Positions 49,681-59,825 are shown, counted from the stretch's first letter. The stretch is 64,000 nucleotides of DNA from Candidatus Eremiobacteraceae bacterium (GCA_035314825.1 DATFYX010000071.1:1-64000); one strand, 5' to 3'. Notes: generated by a model not told the origin, from the sequence alone. Program-made: numbers and translations.

Positions 49681-50332
49681 CGTGCGCGATGCGGCCGTGG
49701 ACCAAGCGCACCACGCGCCGGCGCATGCGGTCGACGCTCGCCTGGTTGTGCGTCGCGACGATGACGGTCGTGCCCTTGGCGTTGATGCGCGCGAGCAGCG
49801 CCATGATCTCGGCGGACGTCTCCGGATCGAGGTTGCCGGTCGGCTCGTCGCACAGCATGATGAGCGGGTTGTTCACCAGCGAGCGCGCGATCGCGGTGCG
49901 TTGCTGTTCGCCGCCTGACAACTCGTGCGGGAACATCCTGCTCTTGTGCGCGACGCCGACGAGCTCGAGCGCGCGCGGCACGCGGCGCATGACGTCGCGC
50001 GAGCTCGCGCCGGTCACTTGCAGCGCATAGGCGACGTTCTCCCAGACGGTCTTACCGCGAAGCAGTTTGAAATCTTGGAAGACGACGCCGACCTTGCGGC
50101 GCAAGAGCGGGACCTGGCCGTGCGGCAGCGTGGAGAGGCGCCAATCGTCGACGACGACATCGCCGGCGCTCGGCTGCGCCTCGCGATAGATGCACTTGAG
50201 CACGCTCGATTTGCCCTGGCCGGTGCTGCCGACGAGGAACAGGAACTCGCCCCGCGCGACGTTCAGGTTGACGTTCGAGAGCGCGTGGACGCCGTTTGGG
50301 TAGACGAGGCTGACGTCCTCAAAGACAATCAT
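49643..50332 (-). CDS. ftsE: Cell-division ATP-binding protein FtsE
   Basis: A 229-residue ABC ATPase partner of FtsX. It has FtsE-specific N-terminal MIVFEDVSLVYPNGVHALSN, Walker A GSTGQGKSS (35-43, with Gln and a second Ser in place of the more common GPSGAGKST), signature LSGGEQQRTAIARSL and Walker B MLCDEPTGNLDPETS. It transmits ATP hydrolysis through FtsX to the M23 protein. Its last residues continue 12 codons into the ftsX start region. Confidence 0.94.
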   Translation of the reverse strand: MIVFEDVSLVYPNGVHALSNVNLNVARGEFLFLVGSTGQGKSSVLKCIYREAQPSAGDVVVDDWRLSTLPHGQVPLLRRKVGVVFQDFKLLRGKTVWENVAYALQVTGASSRDVMRRVPRALELVGVAHKSRMFPHELSGGEQQRTAIARSLVNNPLIMLCDEPTGNLDPETSAEIMALLARINAKGTTVIVATHNQASVDRMRRRVVRLVHGRIAHDEERGRYHVGLG

Positions 50333-50451
50333 GCCCAGCCGTGTTCACTCTGGGCGCGCGTGTATCGCATGCTGAAACACCGGATTCGATGGGGCCGCCA
50401 AGCGGCCCTATCGGCGGGAAAGACGGGGCTGCATCCGAACCGTATCGCGCG

Positions 50452-51600
50452 ATGGATTTCGATCTTACGCCCGATCAGTTGGACGTCCAAAAGCTGTGCC
50501 GCGAATTCGCGGACGGCGAAGTCGCGCCGCATGCTGCGCGCTGGGATGAAAAGGCGGAATTCCCGCTTGAATGCGTGCGCAAGATGGCGCACTTGGGGCT
50601 GCTCGGGCTGCCGATCCCTGAGAAATACGGGGGAGCCGGCGCCGACACGGTCTCGTACGCGCTGGCGGTGATGGAGATCGGCCGTGCGGACGCCTCGGTC
50701 GGCATCACGATGGCCGCCCACGTCTCGCTCGGCACCGCGCCGTTCCTGATGTTCGGCAGCGAGGCGCAAAAGCAGCGCTATATCCCGCCGCTGGCGCGCG
50801 GCGAGCAGTTGTGGGCCTTCGGCCTCACCGAGCCGCAAGCCGGCTCGGATGCGGGCGCGACGGCGACGACCGCGCGCCTGGATGGCAGCGATTGGGTCAT
50901 CAACGGCACGAAAGCATTCATCACCAACGCGGGGACGCCCATCAGCGGGGGCGTCACGATCACCGCGGTCACCGGGGTTGGGGCGAACGGCAAGGCAGAG
51001 ATCAGCAACATCGTCGTGCCGCAGGACACGCCGGGGTACCAGCGTGCGCAGCCCTATAAGAAGATGGGCTGGCGGGCATCGGATACGCGCGAGCTATCGT
51101 TTGCGAACGCCCGCGTGCCGGAGGAAAACCTGCTGGGCGTGCGCGGGCGGGGTTTTCACCAGTTCCTCGACGTGCTCGACGGCGGGCGCATCAGCGTCGG
51201 TGCGCTCTCTGTCGGACTGGCGCAAGCCTGCTACGACGCGAGCGCAAGGTACGCGAAAGAACGCATGCAGTTCGGCTCGCCGATCTCCAAATTCCAGGCG
51301 GTGCAGTTCCAGCTCGTCGACATGGCGGTCGAGATCGAACTCGCGCGCACGGCGGTGCTCAAAGCGGCGTGGCTCAAGGACCGTGGACGCGACTTCGCCA
51401 TGGCGGCCGCTATGGCCAAGCTGAACTCGGGCGAAGTATCGCGCCGCTGCGCCAATGCCGCCGTCCAGATCCACGGCGGGTACGGCTTCATGGAAGAGTA
51501 TCCGGTCGCGCGCTACTGGCGCGACTGCAAGATCAACGAGATCGGCGAAGGGACCAACGAGGTCCAACGCATGGTGATCGGCCGGCTGCTAGGATTCTAG
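50452..51600 (+). CDS. Acyl-CoA dehydrogenase 2
   Basis: A 382-residue acyl-CoA dehydrogenase starting MDFDLTPDQLDVQKLCREFA. Signatures are FGLTEPQAGSDAGAT, AVQIHGGYGFMEEYPVARYW, and the catalytic Glu in INEIGEGTNEVQR. It has the MGWRASDTRELSF segment common in medium-chain members. The ATG at 50452 is chosen by homology; the frame opens earlier at 50341 but that part looks non-coding, and no good Shine-Dalgarno is visible. Divergent from ftsE. Confidence 0.92.
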   Translation: MDFDLTPDQLDVQKLCREFADGEVAPHAARWDEKAEFPLECVRKMAHLGLLGLPIPEKYGGAGADTVSYALAVMEIGRADASVGITMAAHVSLGTAPFLMFGSEAQKQRYIPPLARGEQLWAFGLTEPQAGSDAGATATTARLDGSDWVINGTKAFITNAGTPISGGVTITAVTGVGANGKAEISNIVVPQDTPGYQRAQPYKKMGWRASDTRELSFANARVPEENLLGVRGRGFHQFLDVLDGGRISVGALSVGLAQACYDASARYAKERMQFGSPISKFQAVQFQLVDMAVEIELARTAVLKAAWLKDRGRDFAMAAAMAKLNSGEVSRRCANAAVQIHGGYGFMEEYPVARYWRDCKINEIGEGTNEVQRMVIGRLLGF

Positions 51601-51602
51601 CG

Positions 51603-52478
51603 CTACTGGCATTGATACAGGAACGTCGTGGGCGTCATGCCCATGACTCGGCGCATGCAGCGCGCCATGTGGCTTTGATCGGCGAAACCCGCCTGCAGCG
51701 CGACCTCGCTCAGCTTGAGCATGCCGCGCGATAGCAGCTTCGCGGCGTAATCGACGCGACGCTGGATGACGTATTGATGGACGGGTGACCCGATGCTGCG
51801 CTTGAAGAGCGCCTTGAAATGCGATGCGCTCACTCCCGCGACGCGTGCCAGCTCAACGAGCGAGAGGTCCGCGCTGATGTGTTCGTCGACGTAGTCGACG
51901 ACGATGCGCAGTTGCCGACGCGTGAGGCCGTGTCTTGGCATGCCGGCAAGGGTGCGCGCGTGGCGCCGTAGCAGTCCGACGGCCAACGCCGTGCCGAGTC
52001 CGTCCGCGTAGAGTCGATCGTCCGGCTCGCCCGCCTCCAGTGTCGCCGCCAGCGCCCAACCGATATGCTCCAAGCGTGGATCTCGGATCTCGAGCCCGGG
52101 CGCGAACTGGATCCGGTCGGCGTCAAGGCCCATCGATTCAGCCGTGTCACGCATCAGCGATGGGCTGATCCGAATGGCCAAGACCGTCGCCGGGCCTTCG
52201 TCTTCCCACGAAGCCGCGTAGCCGAGCGGCACGAAATCGATGTCGCCAGACGACTGCAGCCGGCGCTTGATGGGGCTGTCGCAGCGACAAGTCGCGACAA
52301 CGGGGCTGCCGACGTGCATGCTGACATGGTGAAACGGGGCGCCGGGAACCTCGCAGAACCCGCCCGACGTGTCGTAAAGCGCAGCATCAAAACCGGTCCA
52401 CGAACGCCCGTGGCTCGACGCGCGCAGCGCGAATTGCATCTCGCTGCCGCCGCCGGCCCTGACCCACTGGCGTTCCAT
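51603..52478 (-). CDS. AraC/XylS-family transcription regulator
   Basis: A 291-residue regulator with an N-terminal sensory part of about 180 residues (unrecognised ligand-binding region) and a C-terminal AraC double HTH (about 190-290): HISADLSLVELARVAGVSAS, HFKALFKRSIGSPVHQYV and the second helix pair EVALQAGFADQSHMARCMRR. It converges on acyl-CoA dehydrogenase 2 with a 2-base gap, so the dehydrogenase is not an obvious target. Its own upstream region contains a run of eight Ts. Confidence 0.9.
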   Translation of the reverse strand: MERQWVRAGGGSEMQFALRASSHGRSWTGFDAALYDTSGGFCEVPGAPFHHVSMHVGSPVVATCRCDSPIKRRLQSSGDIDFVPLGYAASWEDEGPATVLAIRISPSLMRDTAESMGLDADRIQFAPGLEIRDPRLEHIGWALAATLEAGEPDDRLYADGLGTALAVGLLRRHARTLAGMPRHGLTRRQLRIVVDYVDEHISADLSLVELARVAGVSASHFKALFKRSIGSPVHQYVIQRRVDYAAKLLSRGMLKLSEVALQAGFADQSHMARCMRRVMGMTPTTFLYQCQ

Positions 52479-52634
52479 GCTGTTTTTTTTGCCGCGCAGC
52501 GTGGGCGGACCTGGGCGCAGGCGCCCGTCAGTTCGTACTATTGGATGTCCGAACGTGCGCGACCCTGAAAACCAACCGTGATAGTGTGGGACATGCGGAC
52601 GTGCACCAGCCCGTGGGGCACGCCCGCTCTTCTT

Positions 52635-53702
52635 CTAGCGCGTGGTGTCGACGGTGATCCCGAAACCGCTCAGCGGCGTAGTGGCATCGAAGAAGATGCG
52701 CCGGTTCGGCCACACGTTCTGGTTCCCGCTTGCGGTCGTCGCGTTGGGGAAGACGAAAACATCCGAATCGTAGACGAAGAGAATATCCCGGCCGACGTCA
52801 TACGCAAGGCCCTTGGGCTGCACGAAGTTGGTGAGCGTCTGCGAGTGGGTGGTGGAGCCGTTGAAAGTGCTCGCGGTCTTGATGACGCTGATCTGCGGCG
52901 GCGAGACCTCCGTGACGAACAAGATGTCGGAGGCCGAATTGTAGGCAAGCCCGGTGCCGTTGCCAAGGCCCAGCCCGCTGATGGCGGTGGACTGGCTCTG
53001 CGCGATGGTCGTGCCGCCCGAGAGCGCGGCTGCCGCCGTGCCAAAACCTGGGAACTTCGCGACGACGGTGCCGTTATCGGCGACGAACAAGATGTCACGC
53101 ACGCCGTCGTACAGCATCTCTTGCGGCCGCGGCGTGCCAGGCGCGGTCGCATCGGTGATGTTGAGGGTGACAAAACCGGCCGGTAGCGACGCTCCGGTCA
53201 TGCTCGGCGCGTTCGCGTACACGTCCACCGTGTTGCCCGTGTTGTGCGCGACGATCAGCAGGTGGTGCACAGCGTCATAGACGGCCGCGCCTTCCAGATT
53301 GTTCGTATCGGCGTTGGTGACGGTGAACGTCGGCAGCGTGTTATTGCGGGTGGTGGCGAGCGTCCAGATGTCAATCGAGTTGTTGGTGGTGTTGGGGACG
53401 CTCTGATTCGGATACCACAGCGTATCGCTGAGCGGATCGTAGACCACGTCCGGGTTGGCGACGTCGCTGGTGGGCAGGATCACGCTCGCGACCAGACCGC
53501 TGTTGGCGGCCGATGCGCCCATGTAGGAGCGAACGGTTTTCGACGTGGCGTCCTGTACCCAGACCGTGTCCGGTGCGATCGAGCCGCTCGGGACCGGCGT
53601 CGGGGTGGCGGTCGAGGACGTGGTGCTGTTGGAGCATCCGGCGCCAAGGGCGACCGCCAGTGTGACGGCCACGAGCACAGCATAACCAACGCGCACGTTC
53701 AT
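52635..53702 (-). CDS. Lipoprotein with YVTN/NHL-like beta-propeller repeats
   Basis: A 355-residue lipoprotein starting at the ATG at 53702: signal MNVRVGYAVLVAVTLAVALG then lipobox AGC, followed by a Ser/Thr/Pro-rich linker. Repeated blade-like units occur every 40-50 residues, with NPDVVYDPLSDTLWY, GAAVYDAVHHLLIVA, EMLYDGVRDILFVAD, GLAYNSASDILFVTE and GLAYDVGRDILFVYD. These are typical of surface beta-propellers. It is transcribed in the same direction as the TonB receptor, separated by a strong terminator hairpin. Confidence 0.85.
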   Translation of the reverse strand: MNVRVGYAVLVAVTLAVALGAGCSNSTTSSTATPTPVPSGSIAPDTVWVQDATSKTVRSYMGASAANSGLVASVILPTSDVANPDVVYDPLSDTLWYPNQSVPNTTNNSIDIWTLATTRNNTLPTFTVTNADTNNLEGAAVYDAVHHLLIVAHNTGNTVDVYANAPSMTGASLPAGFVTLNITDATAPGTPRPQEMLYDGVRDILFVADNGTVVAKFPGFGTAAAALSGGTTIAQSQSTAISGLGLGNGTGLAYNSASDILFVTEVSPPQISVIKTASTFNGSTTHSQTLTNFVQPKGLAYDVGRDILFVYDSDVFVFPNATTASGNQNVWPNRRIFFDATTPLSGFGITVDTTR

Positions 53703-53769
53703 GAAGCGGAAGATCCTCTCAATAACGGTGGAATGGCCTTGGCTTCGCTCGCCGCAGCGGCACGCCCTT

Positions 53770-53810
53770 TGAAAAATCATAGGGCCGCCGGCGTTGACTG
53801 CCGGCGGCCC
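53770..53810 (-). terminator. Rho-independent terminator of the TonB-dependent receptor gene
   Basis: A perfect 11-base stem GGGCCGCCGGC / GCCGGCGGCCC (53782-53792 and 53800-53810) with a 7-base loop. On the minus strand it is followed by CTATGATTTTT, giving a short U-rich tract. It sits 29 bases after the receptor stop. Confidence 0.8.
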
Positions 53811-53838
53811 CACGGTCGTAGGGTCCAGTTCGTGCGAC

Positions 53839-56800
53839 TTACATCTTGAACTGGACGTTGAAGGTGGCGTTGAACGGAACGACGGTACCGTTGCTTCCGT
53901 TATCGCCGGTCGCGTTCACGAAGTAGGGATACTTGAACTGCGGCTGGATCGTATCCCCAGGATTGTAGAAGTTGCCCACTGGCGGGAAGAATCCACTGCT
54001 GTTGCCATAGAGGCACCAGTGGTTGTCGTTCAACGTCCAGGGCTCTTTAGACCCGCCGCTGCAGAGGTTGACGATGTTCGCCAGGTTGAGCTGGTATGAC
54101 ACCCGAGGCGTTGCGGCATACGAGATGCCCATGTGCAAGCTGTACTGGTTCGGTTCAGTGAATGCACCGGGTTGATCGAAGTTGCCGGTGTACGGATTCG
54201 GAATCACGAGCGAACCACCGCAGGTCGTCGCGTCGGCCGCGTTGCCGCTGCCGCCGTACGGGTAGCGCGGGTCGCCGGTGACCGGCGTCGCGAGTCCTAC
54301 CTTGCTGCACGAGCTCGGATCGAAGCCGTACGTCGTCTCGGGTGCGCCGTACTTCTGCCCGCCGTGGAACTGGAAGGACGGGATGAACGCCCACTTGTCC
54401 TTCTTGTACTGGACGATGAGCGTCACGACTTCCGGCACGACGTATCCAACCGATGAGAGCTGTACGCCCACCGGAACGATGTCGTACGGCGCATACTGCG
54501 CAGTCGAGCTGAGCAGCGGTCGCGACGGGGCGTTGAAGTACGGGTTGGCGATGCCGTTCCCATCGGTCGCGAGCGCGTTGACGCCGCCGTCCGTGCCGCA
54601 CAAGCTTGTGGGGCTCGACGTCGGCACCGCACCGACGCACGCCGCGGTGAACGAGTTGTAGTGTTGGATGTCGAGGTTATCTTGCGCCAACACGGACTGG
54701 CCGTTGGGCAGCGGGTTGTACGTGATGTAGCTGTGCGTGTACGTCCACGCCAGCTGGCTGGCCCAGCCGTTGTTGTTGAAGTTGCCCATGTTGGTCAAGA
54801 ACTCGAACCCGAGATTCGTCTCGTTGCCGACGTTCAAGCCGGAGACGAACGCCTGGGTCGGAGCGATGTAGATCTGCTGGACCTGGTTGTTCGTCTTGCG
54901 CAAGAACGGCGTCAGGACGAACGACGTCTGCGTGTTCGCGAACTGGTGCTCCCACGAGAGGTCGTAGTTGTACGAGATCGACGGGCTTACGACGTGGTTA
55001 GGCGACGTGAACCCGTATTTGTAGAACAGCGAACCGAGGAGATGTTCAGGCAAGTCCTGGTCCAAGCTGTTGTACTGCTGGAACGCCGCGTTGGCCGGCT
55101 CCGAATAGCGGCCAGCGGAGAAGCGCAGCACGTCGTTCGTGCTGAACGTATACGTTCCGCCGAACCGGGGCTCGACTTCGTTGTACGTGATCTGGCCGCC
55201 ATTGGCGGTCGAGTCGGTCAGCGTCGCCGCGCTGTAGCCTGCACCCAGGGCCGAGCAGGGGGTCCCCGCCTGGAATCCCATCGTCGTCTCGTCGATGGGA
55301 TTGCCGCCGTTGACGAGCGGGTTGACGCACGCCACCGCGTTCCAAGCATTGAACCAGTACGCACGCGTTCCCGTGCCCGTCGGCGTGTAGACGAACGTAT
55401 AGATGTCATCCCGCACGCCGATGTTGAAGTTCAGACGATCGTTCGGTTTCCACGTATCTTGTGCCGAGACACCCCAAAAGCGCGGCGTCACGGTGTTGAA
55501 CGTGGCGTACGGACCGGTCTCGGTCACATACCACGCGCAGCCGCCAGGGCACCCGGCGGCGGGTACTGCCGGTATGCCGACGCCCGCGCCGAAGAAGTTG
55601 CCCATCGCTCCCATGCAGTTGGCGCCGCACGTGAAGTTGCCGAACGCGAGGTAGTTGCCGCTCAGCGCGCCGCTTCTGCTCGCCTTGAGGCAAGAGTCAG
55701 GCACGCCGGGGTTGGCTATGTTGTAGCAGATGCCGCTGGTCGGATTCGTCGCGCTGACGAGCTGCGCCGCATCGCCGCGGGCACCGGACAGCGTGTTGAA
55801 CATCTGCGTGTTGTTGTCGCGCACCGTGCTCGCCGTCGAGTACGTGCCTTCGATGTTGAGCAGGTTCTTGGGCGAGAGCTGATTGACGTAGTTGATCGAC
55901 GCGCCGCGCGTGTGCGTCCACAGCTCGTAGTCAGGGGCGAGGCCGAAGTCCAGATTATACGCCCCTTGCGGATCTTGGATGAACCACCAGGAGTAGAGGC
56001 TGTATCCGTAGATGCGCAGATACGACGATGTGCCGATGTTGTGCTGGTATTGGAGCTTGAAGATCTCCTGGCCGTTGCTGTACCCCTCGTAACTATTGCC
56101 CGGGATGTTCGTACCGGAGAACGAGGAGTTCAAGAAGGCGTTTCCTTCGTTCGGATAGGCGTAGGGCACCACTTGATTGGCGACGCCAGGGTTCGCAGCA
56201 GTGAATAGGCCGCCGACCGGCCCGGTATACTGCGCTCCCGAGTAGTAGAAGGGTTGGCCCGGGCCCTCGATGCTGCCGGGGTTGTTCGCGAAGAAGCTTG
56301 GGCCGCCCCAGTCGTTAGGTGAGTTGTAGAAATTGGTGTACAACTGGAAGGTGTCATACAGCAGCTGGATGTCGTCTTTACCGGTGTCGCCCTTGTGCGG
56401 GATGCCGAAGTGGAAGTTGAAGACGTTTTCGCGATCTTCGATGTTCTTCGGCGTGAGGATGTTGACCGGACCGAGGTAATAGCCGCCCGGTCCGACGGGG
56501 ACGCCGAGAATCGAGTTGGCGGCGTTGGCGTAGCAGAGCACGTAGTTCGACGCATTCGCGGACCCGCACTTGTGGCCGTCGCTCGCCATGTCGTACACCA
56601 GACCGTAGGTCGAGTTCTGGCTGACGCCGTTGTGGGTGTCATAGAAGTCCGGATTTTGGTTGATGATGCCCACACCGACGTAGTACGAGAAGTTGCGGTT
56701 GGGCGTCGCACCGCCGAATTCGATGCTCGCTTTGTTGTACAGGCTGGGGCCGCCGATTCCGAGATCGATGTTGCCGTATCCCGGATAGGTGCCGCTCTTG

Positions 56801-57534
56801 ATGACCTGGTTGATATAGCCCGCCAGGCCCTGGCCCTCAGCCGAGGCCGGTGCAGCGCCCGTATAGAGCTGCAGCTCTTGCTGGCCGATGGCGGAGAGAT
56901 TGGTCGACGGGTAGTTGTCGAACGACCGGTTCACCGGCACGCCGTCGAACTCGTAGCCGACCTGGTCGTAGTCGCCGCCACGGATGTTGACGGTCTGGAA
57001 CCAGCCGCTGTTGCCGGGCGGAACGTATGCACCGGGAAGCGCCGCGATGGCGGAGTAGCCTTGGTTGGCGCCGCCGCCGCCGCCGAGCACCGCGGTGCGC
57101 GCCTGCGCGGCCGAGTTGACCGAGTAGACGTTGGCAGTCGTGCCGGGCTTGATGAGGTCGGATGACGCACGCGATGTGACCGTCGCTAGAGTCTTGATCG
57201 ACGGCTTCACGACGAGCGTGAGGGTTTGCACTTGGTCCGCCAGCACGGTGACGCCGCGCTGCACGAACGTCTCGATGACGCCTTCTTTGGCCACCGTCAC
57301 GGCGTACGTGTCGGGGACCAGCGAGACGAAACCGAAGTGACCACCATTGTCGGTCGTTGTGCTTGAGGTCTGGCTGGCCGAAGACGCGGTCACCTTCGCT
57401 TGCGCGACCGGTGCGTGCGTCTGCTCGGTCAGAACCGTGCCGTCTAACCCTCCGGTAACGCCTGCCAGTGCCCATGTTCCCTGGACGAGCAATACCAAGA
57501 GAGTTAAGAAGGCAATTCTCAGCAAACCTTTCAT
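53839..57534 (-). CDS. TonB-dependent receptor with carboxypeptidase-regulatory-like domain
   Basis: A 1231-residue outer-membrane protein. Signal peptide about residues 1-24; a carboxypeptidase-regulatory-like Ig domain about 28-110 (GTVLTEQTHAPVAQAKV, DNGGHFGFVSLVPDTYAVTV); a plug domain about 135-240 containing VNIRGGDYDQVGYEFDGVPV; then a large beta-barrel with aromatic-rich strands. The layout resembles OmpA-like/Oar receptors with no visible TonB box. AAGAAGGA precedes the ATG by about 13 bases. The substrate is unknown; some barrel loops contain Cys pairs (FTCGANCMG). Confidence 0.9.
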   Translation of the reverse strand: MKGLLRIAFLTLLVLLVQGTWALAGVTGGLDGTVLTEQTHAPVAQAKVTASSASQTSSTTTDNGGHFGFVSLVPDTYAVTVAKEGVIETFVQRGVTVLADQVQTLTLVVKPSIKTLATVTSRASSDLIKPGTTANVYSVNSAAQARTAVLGGGGGANQGYSAIAALPGAYVPPGNSGWFQTVNIRGGDYDQVGYEFDGVPVNRSFDNYPSTNLSAIGQQELQLYTGAAPASAEGQGLAGYINQVIKSGTYPGYGNIDLGIGGPSLYNKASIEFGGATPNRNFSYYVGVGIINQNPDFYDTHNGVSQNSTYGLVYDMASDGHKCGSANASNYVLCYANAANSILGVPVGPGGYYLGPVNILTPKNIEDRENVFNFHFGIPHKGDTGKDDIQLLYDTFQLYTNFYNSPNDWGGPSFFANNPGSIEGPGQPFYYSGAQYTGPVGGLFTAANPGVANQVVPYAYPNEGNAFLNSSFSGTNIPGNSYEGYSNGQEIFKLQYQHNIGTSSYLRIYGYSLYSWWFIQDPQGAYNLDFGLAPDYELWTHTRGASINYVNQLSPKNLLNIEGTYSTASTVRDNNTQMFNTLSGARGDAAQLVSATNPTSGICYNIANPGVPDSCLKASRSGALSGNYLAFGNFTCGANCMGAMGNFFGAGVGIPAVPAAGCPGGCAWYVTETGPYATFNTVTPRFWGVSAQDTWKPNDRLNFNIGVRDDIYTFVYTPTGTGTRAYWFNAWNAVACVNPLVNGGNPIDETTMGFQAGTPCSALGAGYSAATLTDSTANGGQITYNEVEPRFGGTYTFSTNDVLRFSAGRYSEPANAAFQQYNSLDQDLPEHLLGSLFYKYGFTSPNHVVSPSISYNYDLSWEHQFANTQTSFVLTPFLRKTNNQVQQIYIAPTQAFVSGLNVGNETNLGFEFLTNMGNFNNNGWASQLAWTYTHSYITYNPLPNGQSVLAQDNLDIQHYNSFTAACVGAVPTSSPTSLCGTDGGVNALATDGNGIANPYFNAPSRPLLSSTAQYAPYDIVPVGVQLSSVGYVVPEVVTLIVQYKKDKWAFIPSFQFHGGQKYGAPETTYGFDPSSCSKVGLATPVTGDPRYPYGGSGNAADATTCGGSLVIPNPYTGNFDQPGAFTEPNQYSLHMGISYAATPRVSYQLNLANIVNLCSGGSKEPWTLNDNHWCLYGNSSGFFPPVGNFYNPGDTIQPQFKYPYFVNATGDNGSNGTVVPFNATFNVQFKM

Positions 57535-57697
57535 GGTTTTACAGGTTCCTTCTTAAGAGAAGCGAGTGTTGCAGATCCGCGCGCCGATTCGGACGGTGAC
57601 CCATCTTTTCAGCCGCTCGAATACTGCAAAACAGACTACACCACGAGCGGTATAGGCCTGCATGTCCCACAATTTCTTTCCTAAGGCTCCTTTAACC

Positions 57698-57728
57698 TTG
57701 CGGCCCGCCGGAGTCCGGCGAGCCGCAA
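57698..57728. terminator. Hairpin downstream of sucD
   Basis: 14-base arms with one mismatch (TTGCGGCCCGCCGG and CCGGCGAGCCGCAA) around an AGT loop, 33 bases after the sucD stop. No strong U run follows on the minus strand, so it is a probable RNA-end hairpin rather than a textbook terminator. On the plus strand it is followed by AACGGGCGTTTT. Confidence 0.5.
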
Positions 57729-57760
57729 AACGGGCGTTTTCAGCCTTTCAGTTTCGTCTT

Positions 57761-58645
57761 TTAGACGCGCGCCGGAAGGCGCATCGCCGCCGCGATGAGG
57801 GACGGAATATCGGCCGGGCTTTCAGCCACCGGAACGTTCACCGATTCGAACGCGGCGATCTTGGCCTTCGCGGTGCCTCCGCCGCCGCTGACGATCGCGC
57901 CGGCGTGGCCCATGCGCTTGCCTTCGGGCGCGGAGCGGCCGCCGATGAACGCGACCACCGGTTTCACGATCTGCTTGTCTCGGATCAGCGCCGCCGCATC
58001 TTCTTCATCCGTACCGCCGATCTCGCCAACGAGCACGACCGCGTCGGTCGCGTCGTCGCGTTCGAACGCCTGCAGGCAGTCGACGAACACCGTGCCGATG
58101 ATCGGATCGCCCCCGATGCCGACGCACGTGCTCTGGCCGATGCCGGCGCGCGTGAGCTGGTCGACGATCTCGTACGTCAGCGTGCCGCTGCGCGAGATCA
58201 GTCCGACGCGCCCGTGGCTGAAGACGTGGCCCGGCATGATGCCGGCGAGCGCTTCGCCGGGCGTGATGACGCCCGGGCAGTTCGGACCGATCACGCGCAC
58301 CGACGGCGGGATGACCGACATCACCTTGAGCATGTCGTGCACCGGAATACCTTCGGTGATGCAGATGATCAGCGCGATACCGGCATCGGCTGATTCAAGG
58401 ATCGCGTCCGCGGCGAACGGCGGCGGCACGAAGATGACGCTCGTGTCGGCACCGATCTTCGCGCGCGCTTCGCTGACCGTGTCGAAGACGTCGAACTGCT
58501 CGACGCTTTGGCCGCCCTTGCCCGGCGTGACGCCGCCGACGACGTTGGTGCCGTACGCGCGCATCCGATTCGCATGGTAGAGGCCCTCGCGCCCGGTGAT
58601 TCCCTGCACGATGACCTTGGACGCTTTGTTCAAGTAGATGGACAC
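57761..58645 (-). CDS. sucD: Succinyl-CoA synthetase alpha subunit (ADP-forming)
   Basis: 294 residues from the GTG at 58645, chosen because GGAGGGG lies 7 bases upstream and homology begins [20 protein letters not shown]. The CoA-binding domain precedes [19 protein letters not shown], and the active-site phosphohistidine lies in [17 protein letters not shown]. With the beta subunit it converts succinyl-CoA to succinate with substrate-level phosphorylation. It begins one base after the sucC stop. Confidence 0.96.
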   Translation of the reverse strand: MSIYLNKASKVIVQGITGREGLYHANRMRAYGTNVVGGVTPGKGGQSVEQFDVFDTVSEARAKIGADTSVIFVPPPFAADAILESADAGIALIICITEGIPVHDMLKVMSVIPPSVRVIGPNCPGVITPGEALAGIMPGHVFSHGRVGLISRSGTLTYEIVDQLTRAGIGQSTCVGIGGDPIIGTVFVDCLQAFERDDATDAVVLVGEIGGTDEEDAAALIRDKQIVKPVVAFIGGRSAPEGKRMGHAGAIVSGGGGTAKAKIAAFESVNVPVAESPADIPSLIAAAMRLPARV

Positions 58646-58646
58646 G

Positions 58647-59786
58647 TCACGCCCCTCCGGCAAGCGCGACGGCCTGCTTCGCGCCCTCGTTCATCGTCTC
58701 GACGGACTTGATGCCGTTGGCCTGCAGCACCGCGCGGCCTTCCTTCTCGTTGGTGCCTGTCAAGCGGATGACGAGCTTGTCCTTGCTCCACGAACCGCCG
58801 CCGAGCGCTTCGACCAATCCCTTGGCCACTTCGTCGCCGCGCGTGATGCCGCCGAAGATGTTGATGAACAGCGATTTCACTTTGGGATCGGCGGTCACGA
58901 TGTTGACGGCTTCGCGCACGATGTCCGCCTTGGCGCCGCCGCCGACATCGAGGAAGTTCGCAGGCTCGCCGCCTGCGGCTTTGACCGCATCGAGCGTGCC
59001 CATCACGAGCCCGGCGCCGTTGCCGATGATGCCCACGTCGCCATCGAGATGGACGTACGCGAGACCGACCTTGCGCGCGCGTTCCTCGAGCGGGTCGTTC
59101 GGCAGGTCCGTCTTCCACGCTTCGAGCTCTTTGTGGCGGAACAATCCGTTGTCGTCGATGTCGACCTTCGCATCCGAAGCGATGACCCGTCCGTCTTTGG
59201 TGATGGCGAGCGGATTGATCTCGAGCAGCATCGCGCCGACGTCGAAGAACAGCTTGTACAGTTTGCCTAGGATGTCGACGAATTGACCGCTCGCTTCCTT
59301 AGGGATGTGCGCCTCTCTGGCGACCCGCCTCCCCACGAACGGCCAATAGCCCATGGCCGGGTCGATGCGGTACTTGGCGATGGCATCGGGGTGGGTGGCA
59401 GCGACTTCTTCGATGTCCATGCCGCCCATCGCCGAGGCGATGATGATCGGCCGCTTGCTCTGGCGGTCGACGGTGATCGAGAGATACAGCTCTTTGACGA
59501 TGTCGACGCGCTGCTCGATCCAGATGCGCTTGGCGATCTCACCCTTGATGTTCATCCCTAGGATCGCTGTGGCGGGCTCCACGACGTCGCGCTCATCGTT
59601 GGCGAATTTGATGCCGCCGGCTTTGCCGCGCCCGCCGATCAGCACTTGCGCTTTGACGACGCTGGGCGCCGGATTCGCGCGCATAATCGCGACGGCTTCG
59701 TCCACGGTCTGCGCCACCTTGCCCGCCGGCACTGGGATGCCGGCCGCAGCGAACAGTTCTTTGCCTTGGTATTCGAGCAGCTTCAT
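58647..59786 (-). CDS. sucC: Succinyl-CoA synthetase beta subunit (ADP-forming)
   Basis: 379 residues with the ATP-grasp N-terminal domain ([20 protein letters not shown]), [20 protein letters not shown] and the C-terminal CoA-ligase domain ([19 protein letters not shown] and [20 protein letters not shown]). It feeds the TCA cycle, matching the acyl-CoA degradation genes nearby. It is preceded on the minus strand by two palindromes that separate it from the methyltransferase. Confidence 0.96.
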   Translation of the reverse strand: MKLLEYQGKELFAAAGIPVPAGKVAQTVDEAVAIMRANPAPSVVKAQVLIGGRGKAGGIKFANDERDVVEPATAILGMNIKGEIAKRIWIEQRVDIVKELYLSITVDRQSKRPIIIASAMGGMDIEEVAATHPDAIAKYRIDPAMGYWPFVGRRVAREAHIPKEASGQFVDILGKLYKLFFDVGAMLLEINPLAITKDGRVIASDAKVDIDDNGLFRHKELEAWKTDLPNDPLEERARKVGLAYVHLDGDVGIIGNGAGLVMGTLDAVKAAGGEPANFLDVGGGAKADIVREAVNIVTADPKVKSLFINIFGGITRGDEVAKGLVEALGGGSWSKDKLVIRLTGTNEKEGRAVLQANGIKSVETMNEGAKQAVALAGGA

Positions 59787-59798
59787 CGTTCCTCGATC

Positions 59799-59825
59799 CC
59801 CGGGCTCAAGAGCCCGGGACTACAG
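59799..59825. repeat. Palindrome copy 9, upstream of sucC
   Basis: Perfect arms CCCGGGCTC and GAGCCCGGG (59799-59807, 59810-59818) with loop AA, followed by ACTACAG. On the minus strand this reads CTGTAGT then the stem, the same head as copy 3 at grpE. Confidence 0.85.
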
